Assembly: GCF_004363075.1 (NCBI RefSeq)
Contig: NZ_SNYN01000009.1
Span: forward strand, 1 to 56,911
Reading direction: 5' to 3'
Length of the DNA: 56,911 bases
DNA from: Actinorugispora endophytica
GTDB lineage: Bacteria > Actinomycetota > Actinomycetes > Streptosporangiales > Streptosporangiaceae
The position numbers and the translations under genes are program-made. The notes beneath the pieces were generated by a model, which did no database searches, had not been told where the DNA came from, and was given only the letters and a program-made list of their open reading frames with translations. Below are positions 33,147-41,740 of this stretch, piece by piece. Position 1 is the first letter of the stretch, and every line of letters starts with the position of its first letter.

Positions 33147-34469
33147 TCAAAGCACCTGCAGGCCGTCGCGGACGACGGGCGTGGTGGTCCGTGAGCCCTG
33201 CGGGTCGTTCGGGTTCGGGCGGCGCAGCACACCCCGGGTGTCCAGCAGCAGCCGGGCCCGCTCGGTGAGCAGCTCCCGAGTGTACTCCCGGTGGTCGGTG
33301 AGCAGGATCGTCAGGTCCGCCTCGGCCAGCGCCTGCCCGAGGTTCTCGGCGCGGGGCACCGGCTCGCCGTTCACGCGCCAGTCCGAGACGTAGGGGTCGT
33401 GGTAGGACAGCGTCGCGCCCTTGCCCGCGAGCTTGGCGGCCACGGGCTCGGACGGGGACTCGCGCCGGTCGGCGATGTCGGCCTTGTAGGTGGCGCCGAG
33501 CAGCAGGATCCTGGAGCGCGACAGCGCCAGCCCGCTCTCGTTGAGCATCTCCTGGGCCCGCTGGAGCACGTACCCGGGCATCCGGGCGTTGATCTCCTGG
33601 GCGAGCTCGACGAAGCGGAACGGGTACCCCAGCGTCTTGACCTTGTACGACAGGTAGTTCGGGTCGATCGGGATGCAGTGTCCGCCCACGCCCGGCCCCG
33701 GGTAGAACGCCTGGAAGCCGAACGGCTTGGTGGCGGCGCACGCGATGGAGTCCCACAGGTCCACCCCGAGTTCCCGGCAGAAGACCGCCATCTCGTTGAC
33801 CAGGGCGATGTTGACGTGCCGGTAGGTGTTCTCCAGCAGTTTGGCCATCTCGGCCTCGCGGGTCCCCCGGGCGCGGACCACGGTCCGCACGAACTTGCCG
33901 TAGAAGGCCGCCGCCATCTCCCCGCAGAGATCAGTGTGCCCGCCCACGACCTTGGGGGTGTTGGCCACGCCGAAGAGGGGGTTGCCCGGGTCGATGCGCT
34001 CGGGGGAGAACGCCAGGTGGAAGTCCTCGCCGGCGTTCAGGCCCGACTTCTCCAGGATCGGGCGCACGACCTCGTCGGTGGTCCCCGGGTAGGTGGTCGA
34101 CTCCAGGATGACCAGGCTGTCCCGGGTCAGGTGCTCGGCGACCGCCTCGGCGGCGGAGGTGACGGGGCCCAGGTCCGGGCCGCCGTCGGGGGACAAGGGG
34201 GTGGGAACGCAGATCACGATGGTCTGGGCGCCTTTGAGGGCGCTCGGGTCGACGGTGGCCTCGAACCCGGACAGGCGCATTTCGGCGATGTCGGCCTCGG
34301 AGAGGTCGTCGATATGGGACAGCCCCGCGTTCAGGCCGTCGACCACGCGCCGGTTCACGTCGAGGCCGGTGACTCTGAGACCCGTCCGGACGGCCTCCTG
34401 GGCGAGTGGCAGCCCTACGTAGCCCAGTCCGATGACCACCAGGTCGGATGTGGAAGTCGAGACACCCAC
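33147..34469 (-). CDS. UDP-N-acetyl-D-mannosamine dehydrogenase-type nucleotide sugar dehydrogenase
   Basis: 440-residue member of the UDP-glucose/GDP-mannose dehydrogenase family. The NAD fold shows VVIGLGYVGLPLAQEAVRTG, then ESTTYPGTTDEVVRP, KLLENTYRHVNIALVNEMA and catalytic Cys265 in GPGVGGHCIPIDP. The last motif and ENTYRHVNIA are those of WecC/WbpA-type enzymes oxidising UDP-ManNAc or UDP-GlcNAc to the uronic acid, unlike the UGDH at 15469-16800. It would provide an acidic amino sugar for the envelope polymer. The GTG at 34469 is the first start after the long AT-richer gap. Confidence 0.92.
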   Translation of the reverse strand: MGVSTSTSDLVVIGLGYVGLPLAQEAVRTGLRVTGLDVNRRVVDGLNAGLSHIDDLSEADIAEMRLSGFEATVDPSALKGAQTIVICVPTPLSPDGGPDLGPVTSAAEAVAEHLTRDSLVILESTTYPGTTDEVVRPILEKSGLNAGEDFHLAFSPERIDPGNPLFGVANTPKVVGGHTDLCGEMAAAFYGKFVRTVVRARGTREAEMAKLLENTYRHVNIALVNEMAVFCRELGVDLWDSIACAATKPFGFQAFYPGPGVGGHCIPIDPNYLSYKVKTLGYPFRFVELAQEINARMPGYVLQRAQEMLNESGLALSRSRILLLGATYKADIADRRESPSEPVAAKLAGKGATLSYHDPYVSDWRVNGEPVPRAENLGQALAEADLTILLTDHREYTRELLTERARLLLDTRGVLRRPNPNDPQGSRTTTPVVRDGLQVL

Positions 34470-35078
34470 AGCAGTTCCCCCTTGTATGAAAACGTGTTCG
34501 CAGAGACGTTAAAGAATTTCTCGGTGGCTAGACGCCCGAGATTAGTTCCGCGTTGCCTTCCGGTATCGGTAATGGCCTGATCAGGTCAATTTTCTTCCTG
34601 ACATAGTGTGGCCCCCGATGGCGAGGTATACGACTGCGGGATACCTCTGGCACGCGGTCGATCGTAGCGTTTTTGCAGGTTAAATGTCATGCTCTTGGTG
34701 GGTGAAAAGTCTCAGAAGGTGAGAGTCGGAAGAATCGATCAAGAAGTCTCCAATAATGCGCCCCTCGTCATCAACAACTTTAATGATTTCTCCTCACTCC
34801 CCTGGGTCACTGTTCACAACCCGTAATCCAGGAGTCGCAGCGGCAGGGGTTTTCCGGTCCGGCCCGGGAACGCGCGCCGATCGGCACTACGATGGCCGCA
34901 TGTCGGCGGCGCGCTTCCGGGGCCGGTCGGCCGCGCGGATCGTCGCGGCGACCGTCGGAAGTGGAGCCGAGTTCATCGCCCGTTCATCCGCGTTCGTCAT
35001 CGTGGACGACGGACGAGTGGAAGGGGGGTCGGCGTCGGCGGCCCGGCCGTTGGCCGGTGCGAACGCGCCGAGAACGTT
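34470..35078. promoter_or_regulatory. 609-base divergent, AT-richer intergenic region
   Basis: The longest gene-free stretch inside the polymer cluster. From about 34485 to 34850 the sequence is clearly lower in GC than its surroundings and contains poly-T and poly-A words unusual in this genome. It has a perfect palindrome CCTGATCAGG (34576-34585) and, on the minus strand, a TTGACC overlapping it. A weak reading frame of 60 residues starts at 34900 and ends exactly at the next start (ATGA). It lacks a ribosome binding site and is probably not real. No other gene is seen. Confidence 0.5.
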
Positions 35079-36791
35079 ATGAAACGGCGTGACCAGAGCC
35101 AGACCGAACAACTGCGCAAGGCGCTCGCCGAACGGGAGGCCCGACTCCAGGAGGCGCAGGCGCGCCTGGCCGCGCTGGAGGGGTCCACCTCGCTCCAGGT
35201 CGGCCGGGCGCTCACCGGGGCGGCCAAGAAGCCCGGACGGGGACTCGTGCGGCTGCCGCGCGAGCTCTACCGGCTGTGGCGGGGCAGCAGCGGGGCCGGG
35301 GGCCACGCGACGGGAGGCCGCGTACGCGGCGCCACCGAGCCGGTGCGCTCCTACGACGCCGAACGCCAGGAGGCCCGGCTGCTCGCGGGGCAGGCCACCG
35401 CCCGCGACGACCGGATCGTCATCGCCGGGATACTCTCGGCGGAGGCACGCGCCGCCCTCGAGCACTGCGCGCGGATCATCCCGCTGCGCCCGCACGACGT
35501 CCAGGTGGTCTTCGACTCCGTGGACGTGGACCTGGTGCTGGTCTCGGCCTCGGCCGCGCGCCCCGGAAACCTGTGGGCGCACGTGGGATCCCCGGCCGCG
35601 GTCGACCGCACCCGGGCGCTGCGCTGGGTGCTCGAGTCGGCGGCCGCGCGCGGCGTCCCCTCGATCCTCGTCAAGGACGTCCCGGCTCCGCCCGCCCTCG
35701 CCGGACTCGGCTTCGAGCACGTCCACGACGGCGACCTCGGCGTCCCCCTGCACCGCTTCAACCCCATCGCCGCCGAGCCCGAACGCGGAGCGGTCCCCGT
35801 GCACGTGAGCGGCGCGGCCGCCGCCCCGGCGCTGCCGCCCGCGCTCGCCGGACAGGGCCCGGACCGGATCGTCCGCGCCGAACCGGCCTGGGACGGCCTC
35901 CCGGACACCCTGCGCGCGGCCGCGTCCGCCGTCGTGGACACCGCGGCCCTGGCGGACCGGGCCGCGGCCTGCGGCGCCCGCGCGCTGCTCGTCGGCGCCC
36001 GGCCCGAACCGGACCTGCCCCAGTCGGTCGCGCGTACCGGGGCCGGAGCCGAGGACCTCGCCCGGGTGGCCGCGGCGGGGCCGCTCACCCCGGGCGAGCT
36101 GCGCCTGGCGCTGCGCTCGATCTTCCTGGCCAGGGCCACCCCGGTGCGACTGGCCGAACTCCTGGAACGGGTGAGCCTGGCCCCGGGCAGCGGGTCGCCG
36201 GCGCTGCCGCTGGCCGGCCGCGCCGTCGCGGTCCTGGCCCGACCGCTCGACGACACCGAGTCGCTGGCCCTGGCCGACGACGTCTTCCGGCAGCGGCACC
36301 CGCCCGCCGAGATCGTCGTCCCCGCCTCGCGTGTCCGGTTCGCCGGGGTGGAGCGGCTGCGGGCGCGCGGCTTCGCGGTGCGCGCCGTGCCCGACCCCGA
36401 GCGGGGGGCGTCCCCGTACGGCGAGTGGGCCCGGCTCGCGGCGGCGGCCACCACGCCCTGGACGGCACTGTGGGAGAGCCCCGGGGGGGAGTCCCTCCTC
36501 GCCGACGCGCTGTGCGCCGCGGAGTGTTCCGGCGCCGACGCGGTGGGCCCCGCCGTCACCGCGGGCGGTGGCACCGGGGGCCGCTCCGGCGCTGACGACC
36601 TCGGCTGGGCCGCAGCGGGGCAGGAGTACGTGTTCGTCAGTGAGGTCCGCCCGGTCCTGGCCCGCCGGGACCTCGTCCGCAAGGGCCTGCACCCGGGGGT
36701 GTGGAGCCGCCACGGCGCCCGCCTCCTCGCCCTGGGCGACCTGCGCCCGACCGGCCACGACACCGCCCCGGACCACGCCCACGCCGGCTAG
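35079..36791 (+). CDS. Uncharacterised glycosyltransferase-like protein with N-terminal coiled coil
   Basis: 570 residues. The first 40 residues are a charged heptad-like helix (QTEQLRKALAEREARLQEAQ). A segment SLQVGRALTGAAKKPGRGLV follows that often appears in actinomycete envelope glycosyltransferases. The rest is Ala/Arg/Pro-rich with several GT-B-like beta-alpha units (for example DRIVIAGILSAEARAAL and RALLVGARPEPDLP). A clear nucleotide-sugar motif is not visible, so the catalytic status is uncertain. It lies directly upstream of the 734-residue double glycosyltransferase and probably works in the same pathway. Start ATG at 35079 chosen because the coiled coil begins there. Confidence 0.6.
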   Translation: MKRRDQSQTEQLRKALAEREARLQEAQARLAALEGSTSLQVGRALTGAAKKPGRGLVRLPRELYRLWRGSSGAGGHATGGRVRGATEPVRSYDAERQEARLLAGQATARDDRIVIAGILSAEARAALEHCARIIPLRPHDVQVVFDSVDVDLVLVSASAARPGNLWAHVGSPAAVDRTRALRWVLESAAARGVPSILVKDVPAPPALAGLGFEHVHDGDLGVPLHRFNPIAAEPERGAVPVHVSGAAAAPALPPALAGQGPDRIVRAEPAWDGLPDTLRAAASAVVDTAALADRAAACGARALLVGARPEPDLPQSVARTGAGAEDLARVAAAGPLTPGELRLALRSIFLARATPVRLAELLERVSLAPGSGSPALPLAGRAVAVLARPLDDTESLALADDVFRQRHPPAEIVVPASRVRFAGVERLRARGFAVRAVPDPERGASPYGEWARLAAAATTPWTALWESPGGESLLADALCAAECSGADAVGPAVTAGGGTGGRSGADDLGWAAAGQEYVFVSEVRPVLARRDLVRKGLHPGVWSRHGARLLALGDLRPTGHDTAPDHAHAG

Positions 36792-37005
36792 CGCGGCGAC
36801 CGCGGACGTCCGCCGGGCCGGGGGGCGGGGAAACCTCCTCGACCGGCGGTGACCTCTCACGGTCCGCTGCGGCCCGGGAGGGCGTCCGGCCGACCCGGCG
36901 AACGCCTCGGGCCGGCCCACCGGCGTCCCGCGTCCGGGGCCCGACCGGGGGCTCCGCGGCGGCACACTGGGAACGGTAAGGCCCGGACTCCGGAAGGGAA
37001 CCACG

Positions 37006-39210
37006 TTGAGCATCCGCGCACTGGTCTATGGCGACGCCGACCCCGACGTCATGGACGCGGGGGCCGTCTGGGCGCAGTCCACGACCCGGGCACTGGCGGC
37101 CGCCGGATGCGAGACCACGCTGCTGCTCAAGGCGCGGTCGACCACGGACCGGCTGGTGGAGCCGCTGGCCGGAGTGGCCGGGGTCGTGGTGCGGCGCCCC
37201 TACGAGGAGTCGCTCGTGCCCGACCGGGGACCGCACGGGCTCACCCCCGAGCAGGCGGTCGAGCTGATCACCCGACTCGACGGCGAGCGGCGCTTCGACG
37301 TCGTCGTCCTGCGCGGGCGGCGGGTGGCCGCGGTCGCCTCGCACTCCGAGACGCTCGCCGGGAGGCTCTGGACCTGCCTCGCCGACATCCCGAGCGGTGT
37401 CGCGGACCTGACATCGAGCACCGTCGCCGAACTCACCGACATCGCCCTGGCCTCCCGGTTCCTGCTCTGCCCCAGCGAGGAGCTGCGCGGCTTCCTCGAA
37501 TCGGCGGTGCCGGCGGCCTGCGGCCGCAGCGTGCTCCTGCCCCCGGTCGTCACCACGCCCGGCGCACCCGACGCCGTGAGCCGGCCGCGCGTCCCCCTCC
37601 AGCTCGTCTACGCGGGCACGTTCTCCCCCCGCCGCAACACCCTGGAGATGACCGGGCTGCCCGCCGCGCTCGCGGCGAGGGGCGTGCCCGCCGAACTGCA
37701 CATGGTCGGCGACGTGGCGGACCGGGGGCCCTCCGACTGGGGAAGGCGCATGGTGAAGGCGCTGGAGGACACCCCCGACGTGGTGTGGCACGGCGGCCGC
37801 TCCCGCGCCGAGACGCTGGAGCTGGCGGCCCGGTGCGACGTCGCCCTGGCCTGGAGGCACCCCGACCTCGACGCGGCCCTGGAGCCGTCCCTGAAGACGC
37901 TGGAACCGGGCGCGCTGGGCCTCCCCGTGGTCCTGAACCACACCCCCGCGCACGAGGAGCTGTTCGGCGCCGACTACCCCCTCTACTCGGGGCCCGGCCT
38001 GGACTCCGTCGTCGACGCCCTGGCGCGCGCCGCCGACCCCGGGACGCACCGCGCGGCGGCGCAGCGCAGCGCCGCGGTGTCGGCGCCGTTCACCCTGGAC
38101 CAGGCGGTGGCGCTGCTGCGCTCCTACCTGAGCCTGGCCTTCCCGTCCGCGCCCAGGGGGACCAACCCCCGGCTCCCGCTCAAGGTGGTGGTCGCCGGGC
38201 ACGAGCTCAAGTACCTCACCCGGCTCGTCGAGCACCTGGACGCGCTGCCCGGAATCGAGGTGCGCGTCGACGAGTGGGAGGGGCTGCGCACGCACGACCA
38301 GTACCGCAGCCGGGAGCTCGCGGCCTGGGCCGACGTGGTCGTCTGCGAGTGGTGCGGCCCCAACGCGCTGTTCTACGCCCGGCACAAGCGGGACGGGCAG
38401 CGGCTCCTGGTCCGGCTGCACCGGTTCGAGCTGTCCACCGAGTGGCCGCGCCGCCTCGACATCGAGAAGGTGGACGCCGTCGTCTGCGTCAGCCCCCACT
38501 ACGCCGCTCTCGCCCGCGAGCGCGCCAGCTGGCCCGCCGACAAGGTGGTGTCGCTGCCCAGCGGGGTCGACGTGGCGCAGCTCTCCCGGCCGAAGCTGCC
38601 GGGCGCGCGGTACACGCTCGGGATGATCGGCGTCGCCCCCTCGCGCAAGCGGGTCGACCGCGCCCTGGACGTGCTCGCCGACCTGAGGCGGCGCGACCCC
38701 CGCTACACCCTGGCCGTCAAGACCAGGCAGCCGTGGGACTACTGGTGGGTGTGGAACCGGCCGGAGGAGCGCGACTACTACGAGCGCGCCTACCGGCGCA
38801 TCCAGCGCTCGGAGACGCTCGCCGACGGGGTGGTGTTCGACCCGTACGGCCCCGATGTCGCGGTGTGGCTGCGCAGGGTCGGCTTCGTCCTGTCCACCAG
38901 CGACGACGAGAGCTTCCACCTGGGGCCCGCCGAGGGCGCCGCGTCGGGGAGCGTGCCCGCCGTTCTGGACTGGCCCGGCGCGGACACCGTCTACTCGCGC
39001 CGTTGGGTGCACGAGAGCCCCGGCGCCATGGCCGACGCCGTGCACGCCGTCGTCACCGGGGGGCGCTTCGACGCGGTCCGCGCCGAGGCCCGGGCCGAGA
39101 TCGCGGAGAACTACTCGATGCCCCGGGTCCTCGACGCGTGGACGCGGCTGATCGTCACCGGAGACCGCCCCGAACCGGTCCGCCCCGAGAGCGGAGGGCC
39201 GGCCGGGTGA
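37006..39210 (+). CDS. Large two-module GT-B glycosyltransferase
   Basis: 734 residues with two tandem GT-B-like halves. The first (about 1-370) has LVYAGTFSPRRNTLEMTGLP and GRSRAETLELAARCDVALAW with a C-terminal SLKTLEPGALGLPVVLNHT. The second begins at KVVVAGHELKYLTRLVEHLD near residue 385, with VVCVSPHYAALARE, LGMIGVAPSRKRVDRALDVL and STSDDESFHLGPAEGAASGS. The second half carries the Glu-containing C-terminal site expected of GT4 enzymes. Two activities, or one active and one structural half, are both possible. The TTG start at 37006 has GGAAGG seven to eight bases upstream. No signal peptide or membrane helix is seen. Confidence 0.8.
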   Translation: MSIRALVYGDADPDVMDAGAVWAQSTTRALAAAGCETTLLLKARSTTDRLVEPLAGVAGVVVRRPYEESLVPDRGPHGLTPEQAVELITRLDGERRFDVVVLRGRRVAAVASHSETLAGRLWTCLADIPSGVADLTSSTVAELTDIALASRFLLCPSEELRGFLESAVPAACGRSVLLPPVVTTPGAPDAVSRPRVPLQLVYAGTFSPRRNTLEMTGLPAALAARGVPAELHMVGDVADRGPSDWGRRMVKALEDTPDVVWHGGRSRAETLELAARCDVALAWRHPDLDAALEPSLKTLEPGALGLPVVLNHTPAHEELFGADYPLYSGPGLDSVVDALARAADPGTHRAAAQRSAAVSAPFTLDQAVALLRSYLSLAFPSAPRGTNPRLPLKVVVAGHELKYLTRLVEHLDALPGIEVRVDEWEGLRTHDQYRSRELAAWADVVVCEWCGPNALFYARHKRDGQRLLVRLHRFELSTEWPRRLDIEKVDAVVCVSPHYAALARERASWPADKVVSLPSGVDVAQLSRPKLPGARYTLGMIGVAPSRKRVDRALDVLADLRRRDPRYTLAVKTRQPWDYWWVWNRPEERDYYERAYRRIQRSETLADGVVFDPYGPDVAVWLRRVGFVLSTSDDESFHLGPAEGAASGSVPAVLDWPGADTVYSRRWVHESPGAMADAVHAVVTGGRFDAVRAEARAEIAENYSMPRVLDAWTRLIVTGDRPEPVRPESGGPAG

Positions 39211-39259
39211 TCCTCCCCGTCCACCGGCGGCGGTCGAAGGCCGCGCGGCGGTAGGCCCC

Positions 39260-39298
39260 GGGGCGGCCGCCGGCGTTCCCGGCGCCGGCGACCGCCCC
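39260..39298. terminator. Bidirectional hairpin between double GT and LCP gene
   Basis: GGGGCGGCCGCCGGCG (39260-39275) pairs with CGCCGGCGACCGCCCC (39283-39298) with one mismatch and a seven-base loop, between two convergent genes. Confidence 0.65.
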
Positions 39299-39306
39299 GA
39301 CGGGGA

Positions 39307-40749
39307 TCAGCCGCAGGAGCTCTCCTGGGCCTCGGCGGTCTTGCCGTCCACGGGCAGGTCGGTGCCGCCGCCGCTGGTCGGCTCCCCCTTGAAGCCGCCC
39401 CACTCGCCCGCGATGACCAGCTGGACGGTCCCGCCCAGGAGCGGGTTCTCCGCGGTGGTGGCGGACTCGAGCTCGGCGGCGACGGCCTTGGCGTGCCCCT
39501 CGAAGCCGGTGCCGTAGTAGACGGTGGTCTCCGCCGGGATCTCGCCGTCGGGGTTGCGGCTGCCGGCGACCACGAAGCCCTGCGCGCCGAGGTGGCTGCC
39601 CACCTCGCTGCCCAGGCCGTTGACGTCGGTGCCGTTGAGGACCTCCACGGAGACGTCGGAGGGGGCGACCGGGGGGGTCTCCTCTTCTTCCTCCTGCGGC
39701 TCCTCCTCGGGGGCCTCCTCTTCCTCCTCCTCGGCGATCGCGGTGTCGTTGGCGATGGCCGCGAACAGGTTGTCGGCGTCCGGCTGGGTCCAGGCGACCC
39801 GGTTCGCGTCCTCGGGGGCCTGCCCGTTGGGCACGGTGACGAACTGGATGTTGCCCATGTCGACCTGGCGCATCTGGATGGCGATGTCGGTCATCCTGTC
39901 GACGGTGAGCTCGTCGTCCACGGTGATGGAGTCGGTGACCGAGCCGAGGAAGGAGTAGATGCTGGTGGGGCTGGACATGATCTCGCCGCTCATGACCTTG
40001 CGCAGCATGGCGGCCAGGAAGTCCTGCTGCCGGTCGATCCGGCTCAGGTCGCTGCCGTCGCCCTGTCCGTAGCGCGAGCGCATGTAGCCCAGCGCCTGCT
40101 CGCCGTTCAGGGTCTGCTCGCCGGCGTCGAGGGTCAGGTCGGCCTTGGGGTCGTCGACGGGGGCGGGGATGCACATGTCCACGCCGCCGACGGCGTCCAC
40201 CATGTCCTTGAAACCGGTGAAGTCGACGCTGACGAAGTGGTCGATGTGGATGCCGGTGAGCTGTTCGACGACCTGCCACTGGCACTGCACCCCGCCCTGG
40301 TCCATCGCGGAGTTGATCATCCCGTAGTGCGCGGCCATGCCGGGCTTGTCGCCGCTGGCCTCGCAGGCGGGCATGTTCACCATGGAGTCGCGGGGCAGGT
40401 TGATCAGCGTCGCGCCGTCGTAGCTGGGGGAGATGTGCGCGATGAGGAGCGAGTCGGGACGCTCGCCCTCGATCTCGCCGCCGTACTCGGCGTTGTCGCC
40501 GCTGCGCACGTCCGAGCCGATGATCATGATGTTGAGCGCGCCCTCGACCTTGGTCGGCCGGTCCCAGGCGTCGGTGTCGATGGTCTCCTGGTTGATGTTG
40601 CTGTAGATGTCGTAGTAGGCGCCGTACGCGGTGAGGCTGCTGCCGATGACGAGCGCGGTCGTTCCGACGGCGACCCAGCCGCCGGCGGTCAGCCCGCGCC
40701 GTACGGCGCGCGACCCGGCTGATCTGCGAGAAGAGGATCTTTTCGGCAT
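39307..40749 (-). CDS. LytR-CpsA-Psr (LCP) family protein with polyacidic linker
   Basis: Second LCP ligase of the window, 480 residues. One N-terminal membrane helix (GGWVAVGTTALVIGSSLTAYG), then the LCP domain: NIMIIGSDVRSGD, RPDSLLIAHIS, INLPRDSMV, SVDFTGFKDMVDAVGG and GYMRSRYGQGDGSDLSRIDR. A striking acidic linker (14 of 17 residues Glu in AIAEEEEEE..EEEPQEEEEE) leads to a LytR_C domain VEVLNGTDVNGLGSEV and a C-terminal Cys-Gly like the first LCP. The enzyme should attach an envelope polymer to peptidoglycan. It is 21 bases after the TIGR03089-type gene on the same strand, as in other actinobacteria. Confidence 0.92.
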   Translation of the reverse strand: MPKRSSSRRSAGSRAVRRGLTAGGWVAVGTTALVIGSSLTAYGAYYDIYSNINQETIDTDAWDRPTKVEGALNIMIIGSDVRSGDNAEYGGEIEGERPDSLLIAHISPSYDGATLINLPRDSMVNMPACEASGDKPGMAAHYGMINSAMDQGGVQCQWQVVEQLTGIHIDHFVSVDFTGFKDMVDAVGGVDMCIPAPVDDPKADLTLDAGEQTLNGEQALGYMRSRYGQGDGSDLSRIDRQQDFLAAMLRKVMSGEIMSSPTSIYSFLGSVTDSITVDDELTVDRMTDIAIQMRQVDMGNIQFVTVPNGQAPEDANRVAWTQPDADNLFAAIANDTAIAEEEEEEAPEEEPQEEEEETPPVAPSDVSVEVLNGTDVNGLGSEVGSHLGAQGFVVAGSRNPDGEIPAETTVYYGTGFEGHAKAVAAELESATTAENPLLGGTVQLVIAGEWGGFKGEPTSGGGTDLPVDGKTAEAQESSCG

Positions 40750-40770
40750 CGGGCACCAAAGGGGTAGGCG

Positions 40771-41574
40771 TCAGGGGAGCGACTTCAGCGGGGTCTCCGA
40801 GGAGAGGGAGTCAGAAGGAGCGCCGGTGATGGCGGTGACGCGCTCCATGCCGAGTCGCGATTGCAGGGTAACCGAATCGAGACCTGGGACCAGCACCATC
40901 GCGGCGGAGCTGCTCAGCACACCCAAGAATCGGGACAGGTCACGCCCAAGCAGCGCAAGTGGGGCTGACTCGGAAGTGATGATAGCCACTCGGTCGGAGG
41001 CTGTCAGCTTCCAGGTCCGCGCGGTCCGCGCGCCCGCCGCCGCGAGTTCGGCCCCGGTGAAGGAGTCGTCTCCGTTCACCAGGGCGGCCGCCGCCGGGTC
41101 GACCGGGTCGGGTCGGAAGTGGTCGCCGTACCCGCGCACCTCCACCGAGTAGTCCAGAGCGGCGGGCGGGCGGTCCGCCAGGGGCAGGCCCAGCGGGTGG
41201 AGGGAGGTGCCGACGGCCTCGCGGGCGCCCGAGTCGAGGGCGGCCTCCAGGCGGGCGGCGTCGGCGACCGCGATGTCCCCCTCGGGCAGGTCCCCCGGGC
41301 CGGCCAGGACGGCGGTCAGCCCGGCGGACCAGCAGGCGATCGCCCACACCAGGCTCTGCCAGTGCACCGGGAGCGCGAGGACGACGCGCTCCCCGGGTTC
41401 GGCCCCGAGCCCGTCCACGAGCATGTTGGCGGTCTTGGAGACCCAGTTGTCGAAGGTGGCGAACGACAGCTCCACCCGGCCGCCGGTCGCCTCGTCGTAG
41501 GCGGTGACGAAGGGGCGCGCGGCGTCCACGGCCCTGGCCTCCTGCCACAACTGCACGGGTGTTCGCACGGACAC
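40771..41574 (-). CDS. TIGR03089-type truncated acyl-adenylating-enzyme-like protein
   Basis: 267 residues, resembling only the N-terminal part of an AMP-binding (acyl-CoA synthetase) fold. Visible are AYDEATGGRVELSFATFDNW and VLALPVHWQSLVWAIACWSAG, which look like the start of AMP-ligases. The characteristic ATP-binding P-loop and the C-terminal domain are missing. Such shortened proteins are a known actinobacterial family usually next to LCP genes. They may regulate or bind a nucleotide instead of ligating. The GTG at 41574 follows AGGAG by eight bases; the frame upstream has no similarity. Confidence 0.78.
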   Translation of the reverse strand: MSVRTPVQLWQEARAVDAARPFVTAYDEATGGRVELSFATFDNWVSKTANMLVDGLGAEPGERVVLALPVHWQSLVWAIACWSAGLTAVLAGPGDLPEGDIAVADAARLEAALDSGAREAVGTSLHPLGLPLADRPPAALDYSVEVRGYGDHFRPDPVDPAAAALVNGDDSFTGAELAAAGARTARTWKLTASDRVAIITSESAPLALLGRDLSRFLGVLSSSAAMVLVPGLDSVTLQSRLGMERVTAITGAPSDSLSSETPLKSLP

Positions 41575-41740
41575 GGCGGCATCTCCTCGTCTGCACTGCG
41601 GATCGCGCACATGCTACCCATGCGGTGACCGGGCCCGTCGCGGTGATCGGGACGGGTCCGGTCCGGGTGCCGGAGGCCGATGTCCGCGGGGAGGACCGTC
41701 GGGGTCCCCGGGACGGCCGACAGCTGGCATCGTTGCCCTT

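Noticed and set aside
34756-35082. Short plus-strand frame overlapping the start of the 570-residue protein by four bases
   Set aside because: No ribosome binding site and no similarity to anything I recognise; the coupling at ATGA is the only point in its favour.
41504-41740. Upstream extension of the polytopic membrane protein frame
   Set aside because: The extra 79 residues are Arg/Gly/Pro-rich and overlap the divergent TIGR03089-type gene; the ATG at 41741 starts just before the first membrane helix.
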